A model generated the notes under the pieces. The model saw only the letters and a program-made list of their open reading frames with translations. It searched no databases and was not told the DNA's origin. Below, in pieces: positions 1 to 9,847 of a DNA stretch of 64,000 bases (its first letter is position 1; each line of letters begins with the position of its first letter). A program made the translations under genes and the position numbers. This DNA is from Mycobacterium sp. 852013-51886_SCH5428379 (GTDB lineage: Bacteria; Actinomycetota; Actinomycetes; Mycobacteriales; Mycobacteriaceae): NCBI RefSeq assembly GCF_001665575.1, contig NZ_LZSU01000013.1, forward strand, positions 25,826 to 89,825, given 5' to 3'.

Positions 1-609
1 CCCGGTGCGACCTACCGGTCGACGCTGACCGCCAACGCGATGGCCAACGTCATCCGCAACGTGTGGTCGAACGCGGTGATCTTCTGCGGTCACTTCCCCG
101 ACGGCGCCGAGAAGTTCACCAAGACCGACATGGTCGGCGAGTCCAAGGGGCAGTGGTACCTGCGCCAGATGCTGGGCAGCGCGAACTTCGAGGGCGGCTG
201 GGTGCTGCGGTTCATGAGCGGCAACCTGTGCCACCAGATCGAGCACCACCTGTTCCCCGATCTGCCGAGTAACCGGTACCACGAGATCGCGGTCCGGGTC
301 AGGGAGATCTGCGACAAGTACGACCTGCCCTACACCACGGGCTCGTTCTTGCTGCAGTACGGCAAGGCGTGGCGCACCATCGCCAAGCTGTCGCTGCCGG
401 ACAAGTACCTGCGCGACACCGCCGACAACGCTCCCGAGACCCGCAGTGAGCGGATGTACGCCACGCTGGAATCCGGTTTCGGCGTGCAGGATCCGGTCAC
501 CGGCCGGCGACGCGGGTTGCGCACGGCGATCGCCGAGGCGCGGGCGCGTCGGCGCGAGAAGCGGGCGATCAAGGCGGTCGAGTCGAACCTGATCGACACC
601 GCCGCCTGA
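1..609 (+). CDS. Membrane fatty-acid desaturase, C-terminal part (DesA3-like)
   Basis: The reading frame is open from base 1, so the N-terminus lies outside the window; 202 residues are visible. The segment GNLCHQIEHHLFPDLPSNRY holds the third histidine box (HQIEHH) that binds the di-iron centre of membrane acyl-CoA/acyl-lipid desaturases. The family introduces a cis double bond into a fatty acyl chain at the cytoplasmic face of the membrane, using electrons from a partner reductase. The tail after the histidine box is basic and Arg-rich. By gene order (followed by rsgA-aroA) it corresponds to the M. tuberculosis DesA3 (Rv3229c) position, a stearoyl-CoA delta-9 desaturase. The family call is firm from the motif; the exact substrate is inferred from synteny. 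Confidence 0.88.
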   Translation, partial: PGATYRSTLTANAMANVIRNVWSNAVIFCGHFPDGAEKFTKTDMVGESKGQWYLRQMLGSANFEGGWVLRFMSGNLCHQIEHHLFPDLPSNRYHEIAVRVREICDKYDLPYTTGSFLLQYGKAWRTIAKLSLPDKYLRDTADNAPETRSERMYATLESGFGVQDPVTGRRRGLRTAIAEARARRREKRAIKAVESNLIDTAA

Positions 610-640
610 TCGACACCGACTGCCTGACAGCACAGACGAA

Positions 641-678
641 CGAAGCGGGCCTGCGGTTTTCACCGCAGGCCCGTTTCG
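641..678. terminator. Bidirectional hairpin terminator between convergent genes
   Basis: CGGGCCTGCGG (646-656) pairs perfectly with CCGCAGGCCCG (663-673) around a 6-base TTTTCA loop. The stem extends outward by a G-T wobble and CGAA/TTCG, giving about 16 bp. It sits between the desaturase stop and the convergent aldo/keto reductase stop, so it can serve both. Confidence 0.8.
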
Positions 679-693
679 CGTCTCGGGGGAAGA

Positions 694-719
694 GTCAGTC
701 GGGGATGTCAGTCGGGGAT
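694..719. repeat. 13-bp tandem duplication at a gene end
   Basis: GTCAGTCGGGGAT occurs twice back to back (694-706, 707-719). The right copy contains the stop codon of the aldo/keto reductase; the left copy lies just beyond it. This looks like a small replication-slippage duplication. Confidence 0.85.
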
Positions 720-1568
720 GTAGTCGAACGTGTCCGGATTCGGACCGGTCCGGCCGTCCTCACCCTTGTCGAGCGCGGTCAGTGCGTCGATGTCCGCGTC
801 GCCGAGCTCGAAGTCGAACAGGGCGAGGTTCTCCTCAATTCGCTTGGGCGTCACCGACTTCGGGAAGACGATGTCGCCGCGCTGGATGTGCCAGCGCAGC
901 ACGACCTGGGCCGGGGTCTTGCCCGTGGCCTCGGCGATGCGGGTGACCTCCGGATCGTCGAGGACCTTGCCCTGCGCGATCGGTGACCACGCCTCGGTGG
1001 CGATGCCGTGCTCCCGGCCGTAGGCGCGGACAGCCTCGTTGACGAAGTACGGATGCACCTCGATCTGGTTGACCGCGGGCACCGTCTCGGTCTCCCGGGC
1101 CAGCCGCTCCAGGTGATCGACCTGAAAGTTCGAGACGCCGATACTGCGCGCGCGGCCGTCCTTCTTGAACTCCTCGAGGGTCTGCCACGTCGAGACGAAA
1201 TCGCCGTCGTACAGCGTCGGCAACGGCCAGTGGATGAGGAACAGATCCACGTAGGCGTCATCGCCGTCGAAACCCAGCGCCTGCAACGTCTCGTCGAACG
1301 CGCGCCGCGCCTTGTCGGGCTCGTGGAAACCGTTGTTGAGCTTGCTCGTGATGAACACCTCGCCGCGGCTGATGCCGCTGTTGCGGATGCCTTCGCCGAC
1401 GCCGCGCTCGTTTTGGTACATCTCCGCGGTGTCGATGTGGCGATAACCCAGATCCAGCGCGGTCTTCACCGCGTCGGCGGTCTCGTCGGGGTCGATCTGG
1501 TAGACGCCGAAGCCCAGCTGGGGGATCGTTGCGCCGTCGTTCAGGGTGATCGTGGGAATGGTGCTCAA
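708..1568 (-). CDS. Aldo/keto reductase, 2,5-diketo-gluconate reductase-like
   Basis: A 286-residue NADPH-dependent carbonyl reductase of the AKR superfamily, a soluble TIM barrel. The segment GYRHIDTAEMYQNERGVGEG carries the catalytic Asp and Tyr, FITSKL the Lys and LFLIHWPLP the His of the tetrad; PKSVTPKRIEENL near the C-terminus is the NADP-binding signature. I chose a TTG start at 1568 because a strong AAGGAGG lies 7 bases before it and the protein then begins STIPTITLNDG, as AKRs do. Longer starts up to 1631 add an unlikely Arg/Gly-rich leader. The physiological substrate is not evident; members reduce small aldehydes and ketones such as methylglyoxal. It is convergent with the desaturase. 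Confidence 0.9.
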   Translation of the reverse strand: MSTIPTITLNDGATIPQLGFGVYQIDPDETADAVKTALDLGYRHIDTAEMYQNERGVGEGIRNSGISRGEVFITSKLNNGFHEPDKARRAFDETLQALGFDGDDAYVDLFLIHWPLPTLYDGDFVSTWQTLEEFKKDGRARSIGVSNFQVDHLERLARETETVPAVNQIEVHPYFVNEAVRAYGREHGIATEAWSPIAQGKVLDDPEVTRIAEATGKTPAQVVLRWHIQRGDIVFPKSVTPKRIEENLALFDFELGDADIDALTALDKGEDGRTGPNPDTFDYIPD

Positions 1569-1661
1569 GGTCGAGCCTCCTTCTGGTCGTGGTCCCCACT
1601 TGCCGGAGTGCCCGCTGATCCGGACGTGCACACGCCCGCCACCCTGTGCGTTATCTGGGTA

Positions 1662-2642
1662 TCAGGCTTCCTTGAGCGCGGTGAGCAGCCTGCGGGCGGC
1701 GGCCACCCGGTCGGCCGCCGCACCGGTCAATGCGTCGAGAGCGCATTCGGGGTCCGCGGGGGGCCCCATGTGTCCGCAGCCGCGGGGGCAGTCGGCGATC
1801 GCCTCGGCCAGATCGGAGAACGCGAGCAGCACGTCGTCGGATTCGATGTGGGCCAGACCGAACGACCGGATGCCGGGGGTGTCGATCACCCAGCCGGATC
1901 CGGCCAGCGGCAGCGCCACCGACTGCGTCGAGGTGTGTCGGCCCTTGCCGACGCCGCTGACGCTGCCGATGGCCCGGTGCGCCTCGGGCACCAGCCGGTT
2001 CACCAGGGTCGACTTACCGACCCCCGAGTGTCCGAGCAGCACGGTCACCTTGCCCTCCAGCAACGGCCGCACCGCGTCGAGCGGGACGTCGCGGCCCGCG
2101 GTCGTCACGGTCAGATCGAGACCGGCGAACTGCGCGGCGAACTGTTCGGCCGGTGCCAGGTCGGATTTCGTCAAGCACAGGATCGGGTCGAGCCCGCCGG
2201 CGTACGCGGCGATCAGCGCCCGTTCGACGAATCCGGTGCGCGGCGGTGGATCGGCCAGGGCCACCACCGCGAGCAACTGGTCGGCGTTGGCGACCACCAC
2301 CCTTTCGGTGGGGTCGGTGTCATCGGCGGTGCGGCGCAACACCGTTCGGCGCTCCCGCCGCCGCACGATCCGCGCCAGCGTGTCGGGGCGGCCGGTCAGG
2401 TCGCCGACCACGTCCACGTCGTCGCCGACGACGATGGGGGTGCGGCCCAGTTCGCGGGCGCGCATGGCGACCACCACGTTGTCCGGATCCCCGTCCAGTG
2501 CGCAACCCCACCGGCCGCGGTCCACCGTTACGACCATCGCGCTGCGTGCATCGGCGTGTTCGGGCCGGGTCTTGGTCCGCGGTCGAGAGCCCCGACCCGG
2601 CCGTATCCGGACGTCGGACTCGTCGTACTCGCGACGGCTCAA
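1662..2642 (-). CDS. rsgA: Ribosome small-subunit-dependent GTPase RsgA
   Basis: A circularly permuted GTPase that helps late maturation of the 30S subunit. The permuted motif order is visible: TKSDL (G4) comes before GHSGVGKST (G1), followed by DTPGIRSFG (G3). The C-terminal zinc knuckle is [17 protein letters not shown] take TTG at 2642, which overlaps the aroA stop (TTGA), giving 326 residues starting [11 protein letters not shown]; the overlap suggests translational coupling to aroA. A start at 2693 would read far into aroA and is less likely. An N-terminal basic linker (about residues 10-30) precedes the OB fold. It matches M. tuberculosis Rv3228 in position. Confidence 0.93.
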   Translation of the reverse strand: MSRREYDESDVRIRPGRGSRPRTKTRPEHADARSAMVVTVDRGRWGCALDGDPDNVVVAMRARELGRTPIVVGDDVDVVGDLTGRPDTLARIVRRRERRTVLRRTADDTDPTERVVVANADQLLAVVALADPPPRTGFVERALIAAYAGGLDPILCLTKSDLAPAEQFAAQFAGLDLTVTTAGRDVPLDAVRPLLEGKVTVLLGHSGVGKSTLVNRLVPEAHRAIGSVSGVGKGRHTSTQSVALPLAGSGWVIDTPGIRSFGLAHIESDDVLLAFSDLAEAIADCPRGCGHMGPPADPECALDALTGAAADRVAAARRLLTALKEA

Positions 2643-3949
2643 GCGCCGTCCCCGGCGACGGGGATCGTCTGTCCGGCCAGCATGTCGGCCCACATGGCGG
2701 CAAACTCGGGCAGCGTCTTGGCGGTGGTGCCGATGTCCTCGACCTCCACCCCGGGCACCCGCAGCCCGACGATCGCGCCCGCCATGGCCATCCGATGGTC
2801 GGCATAGGAATGCCAGGTGCCGCCCGTCAGTGGCGTCGCCTTGATGAGCAGACCGTCGTCGGTCTCCTCGCAGTCACCGCCGAGCCCGGTGATCTCGGCA
2901 CGGAGCGCGGCCAGCCGGTCGGTCTCGTGACCGCGCAGGTGGGCGATGCCCGACAGCCGCGACACGGAGCCGGGCGTCGCCAGTGCTGCGAGGGCGGCCA
3001 CCGCGGGTGTCAGTTCGCCGACATCGTGCAGATCGGCCTCGAACCCGTCGTAGAGCCGGCTGCCCTGCACCTCGAGGTAGGTGTCGGCCTGCCGGACGTC
3101 CGAGCCCACCTTCTCGAGGATGGCCAGGATCGCCTCGGCGGGCTGGATGCTGACGGGTGGCCATCCGGTCACCCGCACGGCCCCTCCGGTGACCACCGCG
3201 GCGGCCAGGAACGGCACCGAGTTCGACAGGTCGGGTTCGATCTCCCAGTCCCGGGCCGCGACGGGGCCGGGATGCACGGTCCACCGGTTGGCTTCCCGGT
3301 CGTCGACCTCCACGCCGGCTTCCCGCAGCATCGCCACCGTCATCGCGATGTGCGGTGCCGACGGCACGGAGGTGCCGGTGTGCACGATCGTCAGCCCCTC
3401 CGTGAACGCGGCACCCGACAGCATCAACCCGGACACGAACTGCGAGGACGCCGACGCATCGATTTCCACTGTTCCGCCGGACACCGCACCGGCGCCGCGC
3501 ACCCGGAACGGGAGACCGTCCCCGTCGACGTCGACCCCGAGCCCACGCAGACCCGCCAGCAGCGGTGTGATGGGCCGCACGCGGGCCTGCTCGTCGCCGT
3601 CGAACTCGACGGTCTCGGTGCTCAGCGCCGCCACGGGCGGCAGGAACCGCAGCACGGTGCCGGCCAGCCCGCAGTCAATGCGCACGTCCGGTGGCGGGGC
3701 CAGCCGCCCGCCGACCCGGAGCCGGCTGTCGACGGCGTCGGCGCACTCGATCTCGACCCCGAGGGCCCGCAGCGCTCCGATCATCAGGTCGGTGTCGCGG
3801 CTGCGCAGCGCGCCGGTGATCGTGGACGGGCCCTGGGCGGTGGCCAGCGCAGCCAGCACGAGGGCCCGATTGGTCTGGGACTTCGAACCCGGAACGGTGA
3901 CGGTCGCATGCACCGGGGTCGGCGTCGAGGGGGCCGGCCAATTGGTCAC
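2639..3949 (-). CDS. aroA: 3-phosphoshikimate 1-carboxyvinyltransferase (EPSP synthase)
   Basis: Transfers enolpyruvyl from PEP to shikimate-3-phosphate, the sixth step of the shikimate pathway. The N-terminal [17 protein letters not shown] contains the substrate-binding Lys-Ser; [16 protein letters not shown] is the family signature; [13 protein letters not shown] near the C-terminus holds the conserved Arg, Glu and Arg region. Length is 436 residues from GTG 3949, close to the usual 430-450. The frame stays open far upstream, but that extension is antisense to the next gene. The sequence CAGGAT lies 6 bases before the GTG, consistent with a leaderless mRNA from the 54-bp divergent promoter region shared with the SRAP gene. 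It is coupled to rsgA downstream by a 4-base overlap. Confidence 0.95.
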   Translation of the reverse strand: MTNWPAPSTPTPVHATVTVPGSKSQTNRALVLAALATAQGPSTITGALRSRDTDLMIGALRALGVEIECADAVDSRLRVGGRLAPPPDVRIDCGLAGTVLRFLPPVAALSTETVEFDGDEQARVRPITPLLAGLRGLGVDVDGDGLPFRVRGAGAVSGGTVEIDASASSQFVSGLMLSGAAFTEGLTIVHTGTSVPSAPHIAMTVAMLREAGVEVDDREANRWTVHPGPVAARDWEIEPDLSNSVPFLAAAVVTGGAVRVTGWPPVSIQPAEAILAILEKVGSDVRQADTYLEVQGSRLYDGFEADLHDVGELTPAVAALAALATPGSVSRLSGIAHLRGHETDRLAALRAEITGLGGDCEETDDGLLIKATPLTGGTWHSYADHRMAMAGAIVGLRVPGVEVEDIGTTAKTLPEFAAMWADMLAGQTIPVAGDGA

Positions 3950-4003
3950 GGACCCATCCTGCCTCACAGCGGTGAACGCCTCGCCCGTGCCACTATCGAA
4001 GGT

Positions 4004-4771
4004 ATGTGCGGACGTTTCGCGGTCACCACCGATCCGGCCCTGCTGGCCGAGAAGATCCAGGCCATCGACGAGACCACGGCCACCACGGCGTCGAAGGACA
4101 GCGGTCCCAATTTCAACGTGGCGCCCACGACCGTCATCAGCACCGTCGTCAAACGCCACACCGACCCCGACGACGAATCGACGCGCCGTATCCGCTCCAT
4201 GCGCTGGGGCCTGATACCGCCGTGGGTGAAGTCGGCCGACGACGGCGCCCCGGACAACAAGGGCCCGCTGCTGATCAACGCCCGCGCCGAGAAAGTGAAC
4301 TCGTCGCCGGCGTTCCGCAGCTCCGCGAAGAGCAAGCGCTGTCTGGTGCCGATGGACGGCTGGTACGAGTGGCGCGGCTCGAAGGGTGCCAAGACCCCGT
4401 TCTACATGTACGGCGCCGACGGGGAACCGCTCTTCATGGCCGGCCTGTGGTCGACGTGGCGGCCCGCTGGAAAGTCCGGGGCGGCGCCGTCCGATTCCCC
4501 GCCGCTGCTCAGCTGCACCATCATCACCACCGACGCCGCAGGGCCGCTGGCCGACATCCACGACCGCATGCCGCTGTCGATCAGCCGCGACGACTGGGAC
4601 CGCTGGTTGGACCCCGATGCGCCGATCGACGAGGGATTGCTGCGCGGCCACGGCGACCTGGACCGCATCCGGGTCCGTGAGGTCTCCCGGCTGGTCAACA
4701 ACGTTCGCAACAACGGACCGGAGCTGATCGAACCGGCCGAACCGCAGCCGGAGCAGGCGACGCTGCTGTGA
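4004..4771 (+). CDS. SRAP-domain DNA-protein crosslink protein (YedK/HMCES family)
   Basis: A 255-residue protein that starts [11 protein letters not shown]. In this family the initiator Met is removed and Cys2 forms a thiazolidine crosslink with abasic sites in single-stranded DNA, shielding them during replication. Other conserved elements are present: Asn in FNVAPTT, RAEKVN, the Glu in MDGWYEW and the His in IHDRMPLSI. The ATG at 4004 is fixed by the need for Cys at position 2. CACTAT at 3991-3996 is a -10-like hexamer 7 bases before the ATG, so the message may be leaderless. The stop overlaps the next gene (GTGA). It corresponds to Rv3226c. Confidence 0.93.
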   Translation: MCGRFAVTTDPALLAEKIQAIDETTATTASKDSGPNFNVAPTTVISTVVKRHTDPDDESTRRIRSMRWGLIPPWVKSADDGAPDNKGPLLINARAEKVNSSPAFRSSAKSKRCLVPMDGWYEWRGSKGAKTPFYMYGADGEPLFMAGLWSTWRPAGKSGAAPSDSPPLLSCTIITTDAAGPLADIHDRMPLSISRDDWDRWLDPDAPIDEGLLRGHGDLDRIRVREVSRLVNNVRNNGPELIEPAEPQPEQATLL

Positions 4772-6276
4772 GCGCGCCACTGCGGTCCGGTGCGCTCATC
4801 GACGCCCTCGGCGCGGATCTGCGCTCGGCGGGCTACACCACCGACGGGGTGGTCGAACTGCTGGGCGCCGACGCCGGTGCCGCCTTCAGCCGCGGGCTGT
4901 GGTGGGCCGCGCTGCGCGCCACCGACCGCGCCGATCCGGGCAGACAGCGCCTCGCGGTGCTGGTGCGGCTGTTCCTGCTCGGCGCCGACGAACTCCGTGA
5001 GCGGGTCGAGACGGCGGTGCCGACCGCCGGCGTCGATGGGCTGCAGGCCGAAGGGGTGCTGGAGACCACCCCGCAGGGCACGGTCAGGGCCGCCCTCGAC
5101 ATCCGCCCGCACAGTGACGGGGCGCGCGACTTCCTCGTGGTGTCCGACCAGGACGCGGCGCTGCGCGCAGGCCCGGTGCGCCACGACCACGTGCTGGGAA
5201 TCGGCGGAGCGTCGGCGTCGCTGGCACACGCGGTGATCCGCACGCCCGTCGGCCGTGCGCTGGATCTCGGTACCGGCTGCGGCATCCAGTCGCTGCACCT
5301 CGACGCGCACTGCGAGCAGATCGTCGCCACCGATCTGAACGAACGGGCGCTCGCGCTCGCCGCGGCCACCGCACGCCTGAACGGGATGACGTGGGATCTG
5401 CGCGCCGGCAGTCTCTTCGAGCCGGTGGCGGGGGAGCGGTTCGATCTGATCGTGTCCAATCCGCCGTTCGTGGTGGGCACCGGCGCCCGCGACTACCTGT
5501 ATCGGGATTCCGGGATGGCCGGCGACTCGGTGTGCCGGCAGCTGATCGAGCAGGCCGGCGACCACCTCGAACCGGGCGGAACCGCGCAGATCATGGCCAA
5601 TTGGATCGTCCGTGAGGGCACCGATTGGCGAGAGCGCGTGCGGAATTGGCTGGCCGATACCGGTCTGCACGCGTGGGTGGTGCAGCGGGAGTTCGCCGAC
5701 CCGGTCAACTACGTGTCGCTGTGGACGTCGGACGCCGGGGAACCGCCGGAGCAGGCGGCGCTACGGGGCGGGCAGTGGCTGGACTGGTTCGATGACCAGA
5801 ACATCGCCGGCATCGGGATGGGCATGATCACGCTGCGCGCGCCCCGGCCCGGCGAACGCCGGGCACCCGAGCAGATCCTCGAGGAGATCACCGGCGTGGA
5901 CGAGGGTCTGACCGGACCCGAGGTCGACGCGTTCTTCGCCCGCCGCGAATACCTGCACGACACCTCCGACGACGCCCTGCTGTCCGTGCGATTGAGCACT
6001 GCTGCGGTGTTCCTGGAGGAGCAGTCGCTGCCTGGCCCCCAGGGCTGGCAGACGGTGGGTGCGGCGGTGCGCCGGCCCGGCGGCCCGGCCGCGGTGATCG
6101 GGGTGGACGAGGTGTCGCGGGCCCTGCTGGCGGGGTGCCGCGGCGAGGTGCCGCTGGGCACCCTGATCGACCTGCTCGCCGCCCACCACGGGGTGGACGC
6201 CGGCGCGCTGGCGACCGCGGCGCTGCCGGTGGTGCGCGAGGCGATCGGCCGGGGCATCCTCTATCAGGCCCGGTGA
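4768..6276 (+). CDS. Class I methyltransferase, HemK/PrmC-like, with actinobacterial N- and C-terminal domains
   Basis: 502 residues. The central SAM-dependent fold has motif [16 protein letters not shown] (about residues 166-180) and the NPPF motif in [11 protein letters not shown], typical of enzymes that methylate an amide or exocyclic amine (glutamine of release factors, or a base in rRNA/DNA). About 160 residues before and 200 after the catalytic core are actinobacteria-specific and resemble regions annotated as DUF7059/DUF7782. It starts at GTG 4768, overlapping the SRAP stop by 4 bases, so the two genes are cotranscribed. The target is unknown; an rRNA, protein or nucleobase substrate are all possible. 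The 3' end overlaps the convergent methyltransferase by 13 bases. Confidence 0.8.
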   Translation: MSAPLRSGALIDALGADLRSAGYTTDGVVELLGADAGAAFSRGLWWAALRATDRADPGRQRLAVLVRLFLLGADELRERVETAVPTAGVDGLQAEGVLETTPQGTVRAALDIRPHSDGARDFLVVSDQDAALRAGPVRHDHVLGIGGASASLAHAVIRTPVGRALDLGTGCGIQSLHLDAHCEQIVATDLNERALALAAATARLNGMTWDLRAGSLFEPVAGERFDLIVSNPPFVVGTGARDYLYRDSGMAGDSVCRQLIEQAGDHLEPGGTAQIMANWIVREGTDWRERVRNWLADTGLHAWVVQREFADPVNYVSLWTSDAGEPPEQAALRGGQWLDWFDDQNIAGIGMGMITLRAPRPGERRAPEQILEEITGVDEGLTGPEVDAFFARREYLHDTSDDALLSVRLSTAAVFLEEQSLPGPQGWQTVGAAVRRPGGPAAVIGVDEVSRALLAGCRGEVPLGTLIDLLAAHHGVDAGALATAALPVVREAIGRGILYQAR

Positions 6277-7058
6277 CCGTCCGGGTCCCCGGACCGGACG
6301 GCGCTGATCACCGCATACGGGGCATCGAACGACACCCCGCCGCGCTGATCGGCGTGGCCGGCCATCGCCTCGGCGAACGCGGCGAGCAGCGCCTGGCGCG
6401 CGGTCGGAACGCGGGCGAGCGCTGCCACATGCATCGGCGACTCGTCGGTGATGAACCGCATGGCCGCCTCGTGCGAGTCGAAATGCCAGGCATGGACGCC
6501 TGATTCGAACGCGACGTCGTCGAAGTCGGCGTCGAGCCGGGCTGCCGCGAGGTCTGGCCGCCCCCACTGGTCCGGGGTGTACCCGGCGTCGGGCGGGGCG
6601 CCGAGCACCGACACGATGGGGTCGAAGAAGGGGTTGGTCTCACCGCGCACCCAGGTCGAGAAGGCCAGCGTGCCGCCGGGCCGGAGCAGGCGGGTCACCT
6701 CGGCGATCTGCGCGGTCGGTTCCACGAAGATGATGCCCATATTCGAGACGACGACGTCGAACGACTGCTCGGGCAGTCCGGTGGCGGAGGCGTCGGCCGC
6801 CACCCACGTCACCCCCGTGCCGCCGTCTCGGGCAGCGCCGATGGCCATCAGTTCAGGGGTGATGTCGACGCCGGTCACGTGCGCCCCACGCGCCGCTGCG
6901 ATCAACGCGGCATTGCCTGTCCCGCAGGCCAGGTCGATCAAAGCCGCATCTTTGAGCGGCCGCCGTCGGGCGGCGACGTCGACGACCTCGGCGGCGATGG
7001 TCGCAATGCGTTCGGCAACGGCTTCATAGCGGCCCGCGGACCAACTCGTCGATGTCAC
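6264..7058 (-). CDS. SAM-dependent methyltransferase (UbiE/Methyltransf_25 type)
   Basis: 264 residues with a clear class I fold: LIDLACGTGNAALIAAARG (motif I), VTGVDITPELM (motif II, acidic loop) and FDVVVSNMGIIFVEP (motif IV), followed by RLLRPGGTLAFSTWV. This pattern is shared by small-molecule methyltransferases acting on quinones, lipids or secondary metabolites. No feature identifies the substrate. It starts at ATG 7058 and its stop region overlaps the tail of the preceding plus-strand methyltransferase. A 56-bp intergenic repeat lies just upstream, belonging to the 3' end of the SDR gene. Confidence 0.8.
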   Translation of the reverse strand: MTSTSWSAGRYEAVAERIATIAAEVVDVAARRRPLKDAALIDLACGTGNAALIAAARGAHVTGVDITPELMAIGAARDGGTGVTWVAADASATGLPEQSFDVVVSNMGIIFVEPTAQIAEVTRLLRPGGTLAFSTWVRGETNPFFDPIVSVLGAPPDAGYTPDQWGRPDLAAARLDADFDDVAFESGVHAWHFDSHEAAMRFITDESPMHVAALARVPTARQALLAAFAEAMAGHADQRGGVSFDAPYAVISAVRSGDPDGHRA

Positions 7059-7113
7059 CTCCTCAGCCTGCCACTATGGCGTCACAGGCGGAGGGGGTCG
7101 CCCGGCCACCCGC

Positions 7114-7169
7114 GAGCGTGCGCAAAATGCCACAATTTCGCGGCGTGTCGCGTGTAAACACGCACGCTC
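7114..7169 (-). repeat. Dispersed 56-bp nested inverted repeat, copy 1
   Basis: Read on the minus strand, it begins 17 bases after the SDR stop codon. Outer arms are GAGCGTGCG and CGCACGCTC (9 bp, perfect). An inner hairpin CGTGT...ACACG follows the left arm at once, then GCCGCGA and a GTGGCATTTTG segment before the right arm. The same 56-bp architecture recurs at 24000-24055 and 52491-52547, always in the sense orientation of the gene that ends just before it. Confidence 0.88.
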
Positions 7170-7186
7170 GGGGAGTGGCGGAACGC

Positions 7187-8044
7187 CTACGGCGCTTCGT
7201 AGCCCGGCGGATTCGGGCTGTCCACCCACAGATCGACACCCAGGTCGGAGCCCGGCACGCAGTCGTAGACCGACAGGTCGGTGACTCCGGCGTCGAGCAG
7301 CACGTCCTCACACAGCAGGCTCTGGCCCGTGTACTCGCGGGCCGGCTTCGTCACCACCGCGTAAGCCGCGTCGGCGTAGACCTCTGGCTTGCGCGCACGT
7401 GCCATCGCCTCGTCGCCGCCGAGCAGGTTCTGCACCGCCGCCGTCGCCACCATGGTGCGGGGCCACAGCGTGTTGGAAGCAATGCCCGCATCGCGTAGTT
7501 CTTCAGCAATGCCCAACGCACACAACGTCATTCCGAACTTCGCCATCATGTAGGCGGTCGGTTTGAGCCACTGCTGCTCCAGCCGGATCGGCGGCGACAG
7601 CGTCAGGATGTGGGGGTTCTCGCGATTCTTCATGTGCGGGATGCAGGCCTGGGTGACGGCGTACGTGCCGCGCACCTGGATGCCGTTCATCAGGTCGAAG
7701 CGTCTGAGCGGCACCTCCTCGACCGAACCGAGGTTGATCGCCGAGGCATTGTTCACGCAGATGTCGATGGCGCCGAACCGTTCGACGGTCTGTACCACGG
7801 CTGCGGTGACCGCATCGCCGTCGCGGATATCGCCGACGATCGGCAGCGCCTGCCCGCCGGCTTCCTCGATCTCTGCGGCCGCGGAATAGACCGTGCCGTC
7901 GAGTTTGGGGTGGGGTTCGGCGGTCTTGGCGATCAGCGCAATGTTCGCACCGTCGGCCGCGGCGCGCTTGGCGATCGCCAACCCGATACCGCGGCTGGCG
8001 CCGGAGATGAACATGGTCTTCCCGGACAGGGGCTTGTCTGCCAT
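7187..8044 (-). CDS. Short-chain dehydrogenase/reductase, HSDL2-like
   Basis: 285 residues. The N-terminal SGASRGIG (residues 14-21) is the TGxxxGxG cofactor motif; NNASAINLG is the NNAG-type motif; the catalytic Tyr-Lys are in AYMMAKFG, with a Ser in ILTLSPPI. The closest family is the hydroxysteroid-dehydrogenase-like 2 / Rv3224 type, soluble NADP-dependent oxidoreductases without an established mycobacterial substrate. ATG 8044 gives a normal N-terminus. The gene ends with TAG at 7187 and a dispersed repeat follows within 20 bases, probably shaping the 3' end of its mRNA. Confidence 0.88.
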   Translation of the reverse strand: MADKPLSGKTMFISGASRGIGLAIAKRAAADGANIALIAKTAEPHPKLDGTVYSAAAEIEEAGGQALPIVGDIRDGDAVTAAVVQTVERFGAIDICVNNASAINLGSVEEVPLRRFDLMNGIQVRGTYAVTQACIPHMKNRENPHILTLSPPIRLEQQWLKPTAYMMAKFGMTLCALGIAEELRDAGIASNTLWPRTMVATAAVQNLLGGDEAMARARKPEVYADAAYAVVTKPAREYTGQSLLCEDVLLDAGVTDLSVYDCVPGSDLGVDLWVDSPNPPGYEAP

Positions 8045-8169
8045 GGCCTCACCCTATGCCGCGGCGACGGTCGGCCTGGGCGATGCGGCGCAGAATCATC
8101 GACGCCCGTTCGACCAGCGGCGAGCGCGGCCGCGCCGGGTGGGCCACTCGACGTCACGCCGCCTGAGCA

Positions 8170-8661
8170 TCACGTAGCGGCGATGTCCGCCGTCACCGCA
8201 TCGGTCAGCCGGATGAGATCTGCGGGTGCGACGGCGATCTCGAGGCCCCGCTTGCCGGCACTGCACAGGATCCGGTCCCACTGCAGCGCCGACGCGTCGA
8301 TCACCGTCGGCAACCGCTTGCGCTGGCCGAGCGGCGAGATGCCGCCGAGGACGTAACCCGTCGACCGTTCAGCCGCAGTCCGTTCGGCCATGCTGGCCTT
8401 TCCGACACCCAAAGCGGCGGCCGCCGCCTTGAGCGACAGCTTGGCGGGCACCGGGACGACCGCCACCGCGAGCCCCTTCGGCAGGGCGATCACCAGTGTC
8501 TTGAAGATTTGCTCGGCGACCACCCCGGCGCGATCGGCGAGTTCGCCGACGGCTTCGTCGCCGAAGGACGTTGCGCGCGGATCGTGGTCGTACTGCAGCA
8601 CCTCGTGATCCACGCCGGCCGCCACCAGGGCGGCGATGGCAGGAGTCGCTGCGCGAGACAC
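8170..8661 (-). CDS. ybaK: Cys-tRNA(Pro) deacylase / YbaK-EbsC family
   Basis: 163 residues. The family hydrolyses Cys-tRNA(Pro) formed by mistakes of prolyl-tRNA synthetase, in the cytoplasm. Evidence: FKTLVIALPKGLAVAVVPVPAKLSL contains the conserved Lys of the active site, and GYVLGGISPLGQRKRLPTVID contains the GGxSPxG motif diagnostic of YbaK. Length matches the family (about 155-165). Start ATG 8661. It is divergent from sigH, whose promoter begins only 20 bases away. No close operon partner. Confidence 0.92.
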   Translation of the reverse strand: MSRAATPAIAALVAAGVDHEVLQYDHDPRATSFGDEAVGELADRAGVVAEQIFKTLVIALPKGLAVAVVPVPAKLSLKAAAAALGVGKASMAERTAAERSTGYVLGGISPLGQRKRLPTVIDASALQWDRILCSAGKRGLEIAVAPADLIRLTDAVTADIAAT

Positions 8662-8680
8662 GCGATCAGCCTAAGAGGTG

Positions 8681-8708
8681 GGGAACAGCGGGCCGCCCGC
8701 CGCTGTTG
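8681..8708 (+). promoter_or_regulatory. SigH-type promoter of sigH (autoregulation)
   Basis: GGGAACA at 8681-8687 (-35) and GTTG at 8705-8708 (-10) are separated by 17 bases, matching the mycobacterial SigH consensus GGAAYA-N17-20-SGTTG. The known sigH gene is autoregulated this way. About 170 bases separate it from the start codon. Confidence 0.85.
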
Positions 8709-8881
8709 TGACCACATGCGGCGCACAATTCAGTGCGGCCGGAGCAGATGTCGGTTCAGCCTTTAGGATCGTGGGAGGGTTTTCGGTGCCAACGGCCTGC
8801 CTGGAACGTCCGGTGGATCTACCGGGCCTGTTCGTCGGCGCCCCAACAGACGCCCCGACAGAAGGGACGGTGTCGACAGAG

Positions 8882-9523
8882 ATGCCCGACATGATGCCCG
8901 ACACGGACGGATCAGCGGCCGCGCCGGCGGAGTCCGACGCCGAGCTGACCGCGCGCTTCGAGCGGGACGCCATTCCGCTGCTCGACCAGCTCTACGGCGG
9001 CGCACTGCGGATGACGCGCAATCCCGCCGACGCCGAGGATCTGCTACAGGAGACCATGGTCAAGGCGTACGCCGGCTTCCGGTCGTTCCGCGAGGGCACC
9101 AATCTCAAGGCGTGGCTCTACCGCATCCTGACCAACACCTACATCAACAGCTACCGCAAGAAGCAGCGGCAGCCGGCCGAATACCCGACCGAGGAGATCA
9201 CCGACTGGCAGCTCGCCGCGAACGCCGAGCACAGCTCGACGGGTCTGCGGTCCGCCGAGGTGGAGGCCCTCGAGGCGCTGCCCGACACCGAGATCAAAGC
9301 GGCGCTGCAGGCGTTGCCCGAGGATTTCCGGATGGCGGTCTACTACGCCGACGTCGAAGGGTTTCCGTACAAGGAGATCGCCGACATCATGGACACGCCG
9401 ATCGGCACCGTGATGTCGCGTCTGCACCGGGGCCGTAAACAGCTTCGTGAACTGTTGGCCGATGTGGCCAGGGACCGCGGGTTCATCCGCGGCGAACAAG
9501 CCCCGGAGGAGGTTCCGTCATGA
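8882..9523 (+). CDS. sigH: ECF RNA polymerase sigma factor SigH
   Basis: 213 residues, nearly identical in pattern to M. tuberculosis SigH. Region 2 is [19 protein letters not shown] through [16 protein letters not shown]; region 4 includes [19 protein letters not shown] and the recognition helix [18 protein letters not shown]. SigH directs the response to oxidative (thiol) and heat stress. I use ATG 8882 ([10 protein letters not shown]); an in-frame GTG at 8870 is possible and has a closer GAAGGGA. The stop overlaps the anti-sigma gene (ATGA), ensuring balanced synthesis. An autoregulatory SigH promoter lies upstream. Confidence 0.96.
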   Translation: MPDMMPDTDGSAAAPAESDAELTARFERDAIPLLDQLYGGALRMTRNPADAEDLLQETMVKAYAGFRSFREGTNLKAWLYRILTNTYINSYRKKQRQPAEYPTEEITDWQLAANAEHSSTGLRSAEVEALEALPDTEIKAALQALPEDFRMAVYYADVEGFPYKEIADIMDTPIGTVMSRLHRGRKQLRELLADVARDRGFIRGEQAPEEVPS

Positions 9524-9828
9524 GCGAGCAGCCCGAGTCGGAGGAGCGGTGGCGCCCGCCGGTCGGTCCGGTCGACCCCGAGCATCCCGAGTGTGCCTCG
9601 GTGATCGCCGAGGTGTGGACGCTGCTCGACGGCGAGTGCACCCCTGAGACGCGCGATCGGCTCAAGCATCACCTCGAGGAGTGCCCGGCGTGCCTGCGCC
9701 ACTACGGCGTCGAAGAGCGCGTGAAACGGCTGATCGCGGCGAAGTGCAGCGGTGAACGCGCTCCGGATCGGCTGCGTGAGCGGCTGCGGATCGAGATCAG
9801 CCGGACCACCATCATTCGGGGCGGCTGA
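9520..9828 (+). CDS. rshA: Zinc-associated anti-sigma factor RshA
   Basis: 102 residues, starting inside the sigH stop. It holds SigH inactive under reducing conditions and releases it on oxidation. The ZAS motif H-x3-C-x2-C is seen as HLEECPAC (His51, Cys55, Cys58); further cysteines at 25 and 40 precede it and Cys 75-80 follows (AAKCSG). Phosphorylation by PknB is known for the M. tuberculosis protein but cannot be judged here. The family role and operon with sigH are well established. Confidence 0.95.
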   Translation: MSEQPESEERWRPPVGPVDPEHPECASVIAEVWTLLDGECTPETRDRLKHHLEECPACLRHYGVEERVKRLIAAKCSGERAPDRLRERLRIEISRTTIIRGG

Positions 9829-9847
9829 CCGCTCCCGAACAGCAAGA

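Noticed and set aside
1008..4771. Very long plus-strand frames opposite rsgA and aroA (599, 432 and 872 codons)
   Set aside because: They are antisense or extended shadows of well-recognised genes, with Arg/Pro/Ala-rich low-complexity translations typical of high-GC DNA. Only the SRAP part (from 4004) is real.
2639..4780. A 713-residue aroA reading
   Set aside because: The N-terminal 277 residues are the complement of the SRAP gene. aroA starts at GTG 3949.
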